From Leptodontidium sp. MPI-SDFR-AT-0119 (taxonomy: Eukaryota > Ascomycota > Leotiomycetes > Helotiales > Leptodontidiaceae), in assembly GCA_020726505.1 (NCBI GenBank), contig JAHLEZ010000003.1:2418001-2482000 (forward strand): 64,000 nucleotides of DNA. The letters run 5' to 3'. The translations under genes and the position numbers were made by a program. The notes beneath the pieces are model-generated. The model made no database searches and was not told the origin of the DNA. It saw only the letters and a list, made by a program, of their open reading frames with translations. Below, piece after piece: positions 12,901-23,453 of this stretch. Every line of letters begins with the position of its first letter. The stretch's first letter is position 1.

Positions 12901-13995
12901 CTAGGACCTTCACTCTCGGCCGAGAGGAGTGCTTACTTACGTGCCGAGTACCCATCTTCGAAACTCATCATTGTTCAAATCTGATATGTTGTCAAAAAAA
13001 ATCCAACGTAAATAGAGAGGGTGTACAGTACATCCGCGTCGAGAAGACGAAAATAAAGCGCCTATCTCCCTCCTACCCCAGAGATCAGAGATCCTAGATC
13101 CGAGATCAAAGAGTCCTAAAAATACCTCTCCACCTCCACCATCATTTATTAATTCGCACACACCACCCTCCCATTCGTCCCTACCCCATAGAAAAACAAC
13201 ATCCGAGAGCCCAGCCCCTGAAGTACGGAGTAACGAGTTTGCGGCACAGGCACGGCACATAGCCACTCGCTTCGTACACAGCGACTTCTCATTCGCTGAA
13301 TACGCGAGTCTGGATACAGACTCTTCAAAACACTGTCCACTATTGGCTCACCAGACATCTGGTGGAGAGGATAAGGATGGGAGTTGCACGATTGAGGGGA
13401 TAGGGTGTCTGGTTCTAACTAACTGGATATGGTGCTGTAACTGCAACTGAATGTAAGTGCGGCCTCTTTATTCAACCGACCACTCGTAGACACGAAAGTG
13501 CCCAGAAAGAGAGGAGAGGCAGGGTTCGTAATTTCCCTGAGGGGGTTTAGACTCCAAGGATTATAGGCTGTACGAGTTGGGCTCCCTCTACAGGCGCATT
13601 CTTGTTATATCAATCAGACCTTGACCCCGAGGGGTTGTGAAAGGGGAGATCTGATCTGGTGGTCTGTTGATAAGCCTTGCTTCTCGTCTTGCTTGAACTC
13701 TCTTACCTTACCTTCTCTCCTCTCATGCCTCGAGTCTTGAATTCATGAGCTCATGTTTTCGTGATAAAAGAGTTGCGTTCTTTCTCCAGCTTTTGCTTTC
13801 GGACTTCTGGGTTGTACTCTACACACACACCATCGTTTTCTCCTCGATACCATACGATTCAAGATTCGACTTTAGACACAACGTCCCAGACAACACAATC
13901 AGTCCATCAACGTCACTTACAATCAAACCACTCACTCACTTCCTACTCTTCACAACTCAACCACTCAATCAACAACCAACACAACAACCAACACA
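6908..13995. other. 7.1-kb region without a supported gene
   Basis: No open frame here carries a recognisable domain, and none joins convincingly to a neighbour through splice sites. 7060-7660 is strongly purine-rich on the plus strand, that is CT-rich on the minus strand, as expected for the leader of the leftward Zn2Cys6 gene. A TCAG/TCAA microsatellite lies near 9690. 11700-12500 has several CT-rich leader-like runs. 13760-13995 is CA-rich leader for the small membrane protein. Long empty upstream regions are common at fungal regulator genes. Confidence 0.5.
9686..9715 (+). repeat. TCAG/TCAA tetranucleotide microsatellite
   Basis: Three TCAG-type units run into three TCAA-type units and back to TCAG. 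This is simple sequence in non-coding DNA with no evident function. Confidence 0.85.
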
Positions 13996-14196
13996 ATGCC
14001 ATCCCTCCCCCTCCACCTCTACCAAAGGGACATCCTCCACCACGCTTCTCACCTCCAAAAACGCTCCGCCATAGGCGATTTCTTCACCCTTCCCATGGTG
14101 CTGGGTATGATCGTCCTTGCGTTCGTCGGGATTGGCGTTGCGGCTTTCGTGAAGATCTGGAGGGGTGATACGACGGGGAGGACTATGCCTTCTTAG
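13996..14196 (+). CDS. small single-pass membrane protein, 66 residues
   Basis: The frame starts with ATG in an ACACAATGCC context after a CA-rich leader typical of fungal 5' untranslated regions, and ends at TAG 14194-14196. Residues 34-53 form a strong hydrophobic helix (LPMVLGMIVLAFVGIGVAAF) flanked by a basic C-terminal tail (KIWRGDTTGR). The N-terminal third is amphipathic with His, Leu and Arg, which could be a membrane-associated or targeting segment. I do not recognise the family. It could be a small organellar or endomembrane protein. The codon-level sense of a clean helix plus a good leader is the main support; no conservation check was possible. Confidence 0.55.
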   Translation: MPSLPLHLYQRDILHHASHLQKRSAIGDFFTLPMVLGMIVLAFVGIGVAAFVKIWRGDTTGRTMPS

Positions 14197-16587
14197 CTGC
14201 TTGGTGGGTAGTCACCTGGGGGTTTTCTTTGAGGGGAGGAGAGATGGGATGGGAGGAGACGAAATGATCATTATAGTGAGAAGCGGTGTTTGATAGTTGG
14301 AAAGTTTGGATGGTTACTGTGTTGTGGTGGGTTTCTTACTCCAGTCACCAGGGGGGAAATTGTCAAACCTCCAACCACATATCCAAGCCGATCTAAGATC
14401 TTCGAAACAAAAAGGCTACGACTTCAGCAACCAAAATTCGACACTCCTCTCCTCTACTTCTTCATATCGGCACCATTTACAAACCGCCGAAGGAAAAAAG
14501 AAGCTTGTATCGATCATCCGTTCTCGTCAAGTGTTCAGACTCAAACCAGACGTCCCGCCAACAAATCTGCCCTCGAAACCAGATCATCTCTCCACCACCT
14601 CTCTCTTTCACAACACCACAACCGAGCACCTACTCTCACACGCACGTTACGAAAGCGAAAGTGATCATACACGGTCCCTCGTATAGCCCTCACGTTTACG
14701 CACGAATACCTTTCCTTTATTTTTTTTCTCCCTTGGTCCGACTTTCTGGGTGGGGAACGGAAGGCGTCGAGGTTTGGAGTTCTGCATCTTGGTCTATAGC
14801 TATGCTACAGTTGTTGGATGGCAGGGACATTTAGAGACATTCAGATGGGGCTTTCTTTTTTTCTTCTTAATGTATTTACTATTGTCTTGTATAGATGCGG
14901 TGGGCGGGGCGAGTGAATTAAGTCCATGAATTGTTAGGAGCTGGCTGGGCCTTAGGACAGTCCTACGTCTTAGAATCAAACCAAAAATAAAAATAAAATA
15001 AAATAGGCACATCGTCTTTAGCAACACCATATAAGATATCAGTGTCTCTTCAATGGCCATTCTTTCTAACTGTCCTCTATGTTTTTTGTGATTTTGTTGA
15101 AAGGTAAAGGAAAGGGACTTGTGGTTGAGAGCATGAGGATTAGATACAGAGCTTAGTTGTAGATTCTAATATTTGAATACATAATTTTCACTTCTTTGAT
15201 TATCTCTTTCTCTCTCTCTGAGTCTGGAAGAAGGTACAGGCAGTGTCCTACGATCGATAGTCTGCAAGTACCTCGAAGCGAGTTTGGGCGATAAGTTGAG
15301 GAGGGGTAGGATGTGTGAGATGCGTTCCAGGGGTTACACTAGGTATATTGGCAAAGGGCCATGGCGAGTCGAATTCGAGTGTTGTGTGAGAGTTGGGTTG
15401 ACAGGTAGAGTGGTACAGATATTTTGGAGGTCTACTGCTAGGGCAATGGGGCATTGGGGGATTAAGGTTGCCTATCACTTGAGGTCAGGGGTTTGTTGAT
15501 TTCGTTGCATAGAGTGGTGCTCTTTGTGAGAATAGGTTAATAGATAGAGCTCTGACTGCATCTAAACTTTAAGTTTCGCGGTCTGATATCGCGAATGGCT
15601 ACAAACCAGATGAACACTCACCACTAGTTCGGATGAAATTGCTTTCGCCAAGGCAACGAACTTTTGTTTGAAGTTCAAGTGCAAAGTTCCATGTAACAAT
15701 AGTGACAGTAGAGAGAGAATATCTCAGTCCTGAGGAGATAGATTAATATTTACTCAAGATGACAAGAACACTGGTGGGATACATCTGCCTGCCTGCTCGC
15801 CACTTTCGAGAGTCGTTGCTTGTTGACCAAGGGGTAACCTTCGCCTAGCTGTTTGAAAATGATGCACCAAGTGAGTCTTCGGGAGTAATATCTTCACTAA
15901 TTTGATGGCTCGAAAATTGCGCGTGTAGGATATCCAAGCTACGACCGAGGTACTGCACTCCTTGTGTTGATGTCAGTGATTGGCCTTAATATGCACAAAT
16001 TTTCCCAACATCTGAAGGCGGCTCACTGTGCATCACACGGCACTAGACAAAAATGAAATGTCCACCCAAAACAAAGCCTATCAAACTCGCAATTTTCTTG
16101 ACAATTCTCCTCCTTTGCGTTTTCTCTAACAAGTTCGGACTGCCGAGCGATGTGCTGTCCCGGATGACAGGTCAAATCAATGCAGTGGCGCTTGCTTGGT
16201 CAACAGATCAGGTCATATTAAACGCATTCTCGGTTGTGAAAGTGTTGTGGCTTGCATCTTTATCACCACGCTCGACTTAGTCTTGCTCAATTGTTTCAGC
16301 AAGGGAAGTTGTCTTGTCAATGTCAATGACCCAAGACTAGGCCAAGCTGCGGCTGAAGTACACTCAAGCTGAGCGAGCGTCGTCTAGAGGACTTGTACCT
16401 CGCATTCGGTATGCTGAATGAAGCTTGATAAGAGTGGTATATAAGTACACCACTAGTAGTTCTGTACTATCGAATCCTCACGTCGAAAGAAATTCGGATT
16501 TTCGTGGAGTGGTTGTCGTTTAGCGAATCCTTGTTGTTTTGCCCCATCAAACGTCTCTCATCATTTACTTTTCCACTCGGCCGCAAA
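14197..16587. other. 2.4-kb region without a supported gene
   Basis: Only short overlapping open frames appear. The 16053-16280 frame has a hydrophobic N-terminus but no clear context and was not called. 14860-15010 and 15130-15230 are AT-rich. The last 150 bp contain the TATA box and leader of the secreted protein gene. Confidence 0.5.
16438..16445 (+). promoter_or_regulatory. TATA box of the secreted Cys-rich protein gene
   Basis: The sequence TATATAAG lies 143 bp upstream of the ATG at 16588 and is followed by a plausible leader. Position and strand fit a focused promoter, as often found on inducible fungal genes. Inferred from sequence only. Confidence 0.5.
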
Positions 16588-17223
16588 ATGCGTTCCTCAC
16601 TACCCCCGTCCATCCTGTTTCTTGGGATGGCTACGTTGATAGCTGCGGATATTCCTGCCACAAACTATGAAGGCATCACGGTTCGCGACCAAGTGTTCCC
16701 CAACGGCTTGAAAGCGAGAGATATGTATTTCTGCGGAACGGAATTCTGCGCCTGTGAGGCAGCTTGTATCGAAGGGACTTGCAGTGTTGATATAGCTCTC
16801 TTCGATTGCTCATCAGGCGGTTCAGGTGGGGGAATTGTCACAGGCGGTGGTAGTGGAGGAACCCTTGTAACCACTTGCGCTGTTGAGTAAGCCTCCGTGC
16901 CTTCAAATCTACCACAGCTATTCGACAGCGCTGATCATGACTGGTTCGGTAGGATGTATCAATGTTCGACGGGTGGTTGCTGTGATTTAGGATGGATCTG
17001 TGATGATGTGACCTACAAGTGTGCGAATCCAAACGTGCAAGTAGTTGTATCTACGACGAAGTTGCCGACATCGACAGCGGCTGGGTTGCAAGTTACACCA
17101 ACGGTGAGCACATCAAACGTTGCGGCTGCGACAACCTCTGCGAGTTCTGGGATGCGATTGAGTACAGATATGGGTGTGGGATTTGCTTTCGCTGGTTTGA
17201 GTTGGATTCTGTTTGGATTTTAG
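16588..17223 (+). CDS. secreted Cys-rich protein, probably GPI-anchored
   Basis: Two exons, 16588-16886 and 16953-17223, join through a 66-bp intron (GTAAGC, branch-like ctgat/ctgac, TAG). The intron length is a multiple of three and carries the in-frame TAA that would otherwise end the protein; splicing gives 189 residues. Residues 1-20 form a signal peptide (LPPSILFLGMATLIAA). A Cys-rich region follows with motifs MYFCGTEFCACEAACIEGTC and, after a Gly/Ser linker, CSTGGCCDLGWICDD and KCAN. A Thr/Ser/Ala-rich stalk leads to a C-terminal hydrophobic tail (VGFAFAGLSWILFGF), the pattern of a GPI-attachment signal. It probably sits on the cell surface or in the wall. An upstream in-frame ATG at 16504 would hide the signal peptide, so 16588 is preferred. 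The family is not recognised by name; effector-like or wall proteins are both possible. Confidence 0.75.
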
Positions 17224-19489
17224 AGAATGGCATCTCGTTTGCCTGCTAATTGTAAGATCGTACATGGGGGCTTGGATTTACACCACTAGATTGATGATGA
17301 GACGGAGTTGACGAATATGAATTGATGAGACATAAGACGAATTTGTTCCTATTTCATCATCTAACATGGCAACCGCCCACTTTGAGATATACGATTGTGA
17401 ATGGAAGCTCGGAATTGAGTTTCAAAGATGTGGATGTAAGAGCATGAAGGTATAAGCAGACTTGGTTGCTCTTTGTTGTTGATAGTAGAATTTCCTGACT
17501 TGTCCAATGCTGCTCGCTTTTTAGTACAGTAACTATGTTCACGCATGCTTTGAACGAGAGCAAAGTCAACCTTCTCACCACCCTTCTACTCAGACAGTCT
17601 GACTCTGAGGGTTTTGAGAACTCGAAATAATCAAATGGGGATTTCAATCTACACTGACGATCTTACTCTATACAATAGGCAATTTATTTCCAAACTTCCC
17701 AAAGCTTTGGACCCACCAATCTCGACCCAGCTCTCCCTCTGTCATTCATTGCGCCGACACATCGATCGACGATATCCACCTTGTAAGCTATGTCCACTTC
17801 CGCCGTACGTCATTGGCTCGTCAGCAGGGACTTCGGTTACAGAGTTACAGAGGCAGGTAAGGTGACGTCGTTTTTCGTGATCTGGAGCCGTGCTAGTCTA
17901 GGTAAACGAGGATTCGATTACTCAGACGCGAGTGAGTAGTGGCTCAAGGGGGGCCCTAGAGGTATAAATTGGTCAGCCTCCGCTTGTGTTCTTTCTTCCT
18001 TGTGCAAGCACTCCGATCGTAACGTAGTTGTGCATCAGTAGCTGAGCACGCATGTCTTTTTTAGGGACATACGTGCCTTCGCAGAAGAGGGAAATGCGTG
18101 CATGATCTATGATGAGTTTTCTGGAGAACACGAATCCGGTTTGCCAAGTGCATGGATTGAGATTTTGTCGTCAATATCTTGATCCTGCCAGGGCGAGAGG
18201 TTTCTTCGGATTATGCCTGAGATCAATTCAAGTCAGCTCCTTGCTTCTTGGATACAGAATATCTGCAGAGGGAGGCATGCTCTTCGTGTCTGTCGTCGCA
18301 TGTTGGCAAGTTTCCGGAAGTGAGGAGAGAAACAGAAAGGAGGAGGAAAAGATGGCCGTACTCACCGACTTCCACCAAGATTGATCGCAATGATCAGTGT
18401 TTGCGATTGTTCATACATTGGGAATGGCAAGGTGCAGGCTGTACATGATGTACAGGAGTTCCCGAGTACCCAGTCGAGGCTCTAGGAATGCACTGCGAGA
18501 AACTGTGCCTGGTTGGTCTTGAATGTTGTTGTAGAGGCTGCAGAGCAGAGGAGAAGAAACGACTTGAGGGCAAGGTCCTCTCTTTTTAAATGTTCACACC
18601 AGTAAATGGCAAGAGCAACTCTTTTGATTATTTGTTAGTTGGAAGTGGAAGTAACTATTTGGCTGTCAGTGCCTTCCCATCCTCACTTCTGGCAATCCTT
18701 TGACACTCCCGGTCTTGTGGGTTTGGAACGTAGTAGGTAATGAACCTTTAGAGTAGATGAAGAAAGGAATACGCTTGAGAGAAAGAAGCAGGAGAAAAAT
18801 TCAGCTTAAAAAAATATGTCCCCGATGTAAAGGATGTCTAATGCAGATTCATTCTATTTTTATAGCCTTGCAAACTCTGGGAGCATTTCAGGCGTTTTAG
18901 ACCTGCAATCTTGGGTTCTAACACTTACGCTTCAGACTCCAGCTGCTGTTTAAGAGAACCTCTGAGGGTGGCGGTCTTGATTACATACCGTAGAATCTTA
19001 GCACTGGTATAACGTAATTACGGAGATATATATTTTTTCCCCCTCGGTATATTGTCATTCGTGGAATTCTTTGTGCTATTTAAGTAGGTAGCTAGAGAGA
19101 GAATGAATTTTTGAAACACTGAATCTAATTATTGAGATAGAATTTGAATAAGGACTGAAGGAGAGTTCGTAGCCACCCTCAGTTTAACCAACTCAGCTAC
19201 GTATTCTTCCACAGCCTCTTCTCTAGTCACTATTTCAAAAGTGATGGGGCAGACTATACCTTAGTCTTGCTAAATATTGAGACCTGCTGTTATTTACATT
19301 TAAAAGTTGGACTAGATAGTTATGTAATGTGAGAAACGATCAGATACAAGGATCTAAACCTAAGGTTTTGCGATATCTCAACAATAGGAGAAAAAAGAAA
19401 AAAAGACACACTGTATTTTAACATATGTCTGTTTAATAATCATACTTATGATACAGTGCTCTATTCTATTACTGGTTCTTAAGTGACTT
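17224..19489. other. 2.3-kb region without a gene; AT-rich at 18.6-19.5 kb
   Basis: No open frame with recognisable content was found; between about 18450 and 19690 there is no open frame of 60 codons or more on either strand. 18600-19500 is visibly AT-rich compared with its surroundings. It abuts the 3' end of the NLR pseudogene, so it may include decayed downstream repeats of that gene or other mutated sequence. Confidence 0.5.
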
Positions 19490-20723
19490 TAAAAAAATAC
19501 TTTTAACACACTGGGGACGAGCTCAGGGTGTTTCAGCAAAATCTCGTGTAGTAATGATCTCAATAGACCTTCCTGCGATCGCTGATCTGGATCCCCACTG
19601 TTCCAAAAGAAGAATAATGGCGTTTCTAAATTGGCACCTTGTGCCCACACTCCGGGCATTTCTTGGTCTCATCATGATCCACGATAAATTTCATTAACGT
19701 CGATTTTCTCGATCCAGCTTTTCCATTAATCCAATAGATCCCCTCTCCAGTTTCCAGCCAGTTGCCAAAATGGCTCCAGGGATTTCCTTCAGGTTCACGA
19801 TCTCGGAGTATCCATTCAAAGGTCCGCTTGTGCGTCTCCAGTATTGTTTCATGGCGTACAGTTCTTGCTGGAAAGTGTAGGCTCTCGATGATGGATTGAC
19901 AGACACGACTCTCAACTTCATTTTTTGTGTGGTCTGTTAAGATGGCACGAGTTTTGTTGTGTTCAAATGCTCGGTTCTGATGAGATGTTGAAATTGGTTC
20001 CCCATGTCCTCACGAATGGTGCGTCGAAGATCCAGTAAATCCACCATGATCTTCTGAGTGGCCGTATCTAAGGATTTGAATCCGGCGTCCTGCTTCACTG
20101 AAATAATGGATACTTGGCTCCTGAGTGTGCTGACATTAGAACAGTACCTCAAATAGATCGGGTTGTGACTTCAATTTACCGTATGTTCAGGGCAACATGG
20201 GTATCTAGCTCTCCTCTCAGGCTATCGAGCCTCAACTTAATATCTTTGACCTTCTCCTTCGACGAGATACTCTTCAATGCCTGCCGAAAGCTCTTCCATC
20301 GTTTGTGAGGGTGTCCACTAGGCATCTTGAGTCTGTCAAGAAATTCAACTAATTCACTGGAAACTTCAATACCTAAAAATAATTAGATGATGAACATACG
20401 TAGCTTTAGTGTACCAGCCCATGATTTTTATTTCCTCTCATTCAGGAGCAAGTCATTTGGATTCGGATCTCGCGCCCCACTCAACGAAAGGATCACTTAC
20501 AAGCCTTGCATATCGTAGCAATAGTATCTTCCCCCTGCGATACTTGGAGTGGTCCCACCAACACCTGCAGTCGTTTCGCAGTATCTTCCATCTCCACATT
20601 CCCAAGAAGAGCTCCGGAGTGGGATAGCTGCTGGCCCTTCGAGACAAGTCTGCTACCAAAGTCCACGAACTGCACCACGGCGGCCGCAAGGCCCAAGGCT
20701 GCAAGAGCTTCCATCACCCCCAA
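19490..20723 (-). pseudogene. NACHT-type NLR (STAND) gene remnant with frameshifts
   Basis: Three exons can be joined: 20723-20501, 20372-20180 and 20129 onward. They encode the N-terminal domain found before NACHT in many fungal STAND proteins (ALGLAAAVVQFVDFGSRLVSKG, then SSELVEFLDRLK and RWKSFRQALKSISSKEKV). At about 19955-19990 the frame shifts by one base: the original frame stops at 19937, while the next frame continues with EHNKTRAILTDHTKNEVESR, EWILRDREP and GIYWINGKAGSRKSTLMKF. The Walker A consensus GKAGSGKST has Arg in place of the last Gly, which should abolish nucleotide binding. A second shift near 19650 moves the frame to WAQGANLETPLFFFWNSG and LLRSLLHEILLKHPELVPSV, after which it ends near 19490, before any repeat domain. 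Functional members act in fungal heterokaryon incompatibility and innate immunity; this copy is dead or a fragment. Confidence 0.8.
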
Positions 20724-21273
20724 GAAGGAAGTACCCGAATGCTCTCTTCAGTGTCGCGGCGCGAAGAAGCGTTCGACTAAGGTTTACCATATGGGAAGAA
20801 ACCACGGGCTAAATACGGTGAGAATAACGCCATTTTCGACGAGGTCTTGTTCACGAGGTTGACTTGAGTTGGACCCACCACAAGGCTGAACGCCTGCATG
20901 CAGGGCGGCTAGAATTTCTACTTGGCAGTACAGTAAATAAGCGCCAATCCCAAGGATTGTGAGAAGTTGAGAGCCTTTTTCTTTCTTTCGACGGCCGGTT
21001 TTCAGACTAAGTGGTCAATACATATGACAAGTTTAATAAGAGAAAAGTGGTATCGTATTGCTATTCACTGTACAGACAATTCAATCAATATAACAGGCTT
21101 ACAAGAATCTCTCGAGAGGAAAGGCCGTCCCATCATACCTATGCTATTCCAAGCCCAGCTCCTAACGCCTGCCCCATACCCCGCTTAAAGATGCAGGTAT
21201 TTTTTTCAGCCCTCCTTCATTCGATTTCGATATTACACAGCCTACCATCCCTCAGATGCGGGAACTTGAACAC
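20724..21273. other. 550-bp intergenic region
   Basis: Holds the upstream region of the NLR remnant and the 3' flank of the Dcr2-like gene, which are both leftward. I see no gene in it. Confidence 0.5.
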
Positions 21274-23024
21274 CTAAGCATCAAGCGCTCTGGCTCGGCC
21301 ACCTTCGACAATGATCTGCTCATCGATCCTCTTCCCAGTATCTCCATACTCAACACGCTTCCATGTCCGGATCCGTGCCTCGTTCAGATCGATATCAAAG
21401 AATCTGACTCGGCGGTGATATCCACCGTATCCTCCATAGCCGCCGAATCCAGCTCCTCCTGCGTAGCACATCCACATAGCTGGAGTTTTCGCTTCGTTAC
21501 TCGTCAATGCGCAGTATTCATTCGCGTGGTCATGACCACATGATACCATCACGACGCCTTCCTCGACCAAGGCGTCCCTGAAGCCCGAATTGAATCCGGG
21601 TGCTGTGACACCTTCTCTCCATTCTCCCTTCCGAGGTAGTGTGTCGTCTCGGTATTCGGGGAGTGGGATATGGATGAACGCTAGATCCATGTGAATGTGC
21701 GTATATCCAGCATGTTCTTTCTTCAAGCCCTGAGCGGTGGCCTTGAACCATTCTATTTGGTTCTTCTTGAGCCAATCGTATCCTTTGAAGTTGTGCTCGT
21801 CGGGCGAATATGCATGGGTATCCAACAAGTAGATTGTAAGAGCAGAGTGCTTGGAGCTTCCCTGTGCAAGGACTTCGACGTAGTAATTTCCAACGCCATC
21901 GATATCTTCGGGGCCAGCGGCCGAGAGAGAGTATGGCAAAGACTCGATCAATGACATCTGACCAGCACGAGGTAGTGAACCCTCGTCGTCATGATTACCA
22001 AAAATGGTAGCGTAAGGGATCTTGCGCTTGATAAAAAGTTCGGCGTATTTGAATATCGCCTAGTGATCGAGTTAGTCTTGCGAAAATCTGCCTAGGACAA
22101 GAGCACTTACACTTTGAGCATCTGGGGCTGTCTCTCCATTGATCTGATCTCCACTTAGTACCACCATATCGGGCTTTTCTTCATCCAAAAGTCTCCCAAC
22201 AAACTCCAATGTCCGGGGATCAGCCTCACACTTCCCGCCATTATGACCAACTGGCATTTCGTCTCTGCAAGCTCCGGTTCCAGTGCTCAGATGCAAATCT
22301 GCAACCTGCATGATCTTGAACTTCCCATTTTCTCCAATCCTCGGAACTGGCCTAGCATGTGGAGCCTCCTTGCCCCTCCTCACACTCAACCTAGCCTCTT
22401 GACCCTCTCCGCTTGTTTCCAGCAGCAGGGGGGTACCAACCATCTGCCATCCATCTCTTGGGTCCACGGCATCCGCTCCAAATAAGACATCCACGGACGT
22501 GACCGCTTGGTGAGAATCGCTAGCATGTCGTCTTGCTGACCTTTTCAACCATAGCCCAGCTGGTCTCGACTCCCACCTTTCATCCCCTTCTCCTTTCACT
22601 GTTGTGCTGGGATCCAATCTCCCTACTTTGACGTCCACAATAACTTTGTCTTCCCCCAAAAGTTCCTCCTCCTTCTTCCGCTTGATATGCACGAATGCGC
22701 TGCTGACCCAGCCTTTCCCAAGGTATAGATCTTTCTCTATGCGATGCCAGACCTCCGAATCGAGCTGACAAGATGTAAAGACGTTTAAGCGCGAGCAAGA
22801 AGTCACCGTTATATCGGTGATGACCAGGCCTGGGTGATGCGCGGGAAGGGCATTATGGATCGCGGAGGGGAGGACTCGGAATTTGTTGTCGAGGAAGAAG
22901 ATGACGACAATCGTCAAGACAGCTAGAGCCCCAAGCTGGCTTACCGTGCGAACCTGCGCGAGCAAAATCAGTGATATTCATACCCAGATTGTCCTAGAGG
23001 AGATCCTACAATCCGTCTCGTCAT
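21274..23024 (-). CDS. DCR2: Dcr2-like calcineurin-family metallophosphoesterase
   Basis: Exons 23024-23010, 22953-22111 and 22059-21274 join in frame to 547 residues. The first exon is only 15 bp (MTRRI) and joins VRTVSQLGALAVLTI, giving the usual start of this family; the alternative start at 22965 would lie inside the intron. Residues 5-25 form one N-terminal membrane anchor. The catalytic metallophosphatase motifs are present in order: KIMQVADLHLST, VVLSGDQING, ATIFGNHDDEG, and SCGHDHANEYC near the C-terminus, giving the Asp, Asn and His ligands for two metals. In yeast, Dcr2 is a phosphatase that acts on Sic1 and on the unfolded-protein-response sensor Ire1. A secretory-pathway or membrane location is expected from the anchor. 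All catalytic residues appear intact. Confidence 0.9.
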
Positions 23025-23453
23025 GTTGCAGTAGCTGTAGCTGCTGTTGATGGTGAGCTAGCTCCCGCCACAATCAATAGCTGGGCTGAAAGGTATCCGC
23101 GGGCGATCGTTTCCATCCGTGTTCGTTCATGCGCACATCGCGACTATCTCATTGTCTTCTGCGAATATTTGACATTCAAGACTGGGCGGGTCATAGAAAG
23201 GGGGAGCTCGAGTAGTTCGTGTCCATAATTTCAGGCTCTTTGAGACGAAATCCGGGGTCGCTAGTCAGGGAAGCTAAGACGAGACCCCTGTAGACGGATT
23301 CGGATTCGGATTCCTCCTTTGTTTCGAGTCTCGTGACAGTATGGGGAAATGAGGCTGGCAACATCTCGAGATGTTCAAGAGTGTAGGTTCGTATTATACA
23401 GTAATGGTTACAAGTCGTACATCTATCTATCATACATTTCATCATACATTCTA
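23025..23453. other. 429-bp intergenic region
   Basis: Promoter of the leftward Dcr2-like gene and 3' flank of the leftward methyltransferase gene. Nothing else stands out. Confidence 0.5.

Noticed and set aside
16053..16280. 75-codon frame with a hydrophobic N-terminus
   Set aside because: It resembles a signal peptide at first sight, but there is no Cys-rich or otherwise meaningful body and no promoter context.
20129..20180. the possibility that a short intron repairs the NLR frame
   Set aside because: The nearest GT-AG pair before the frameshift would give a 37-bp intron and still lead to a stop, so it does not restore the NACHT frame.
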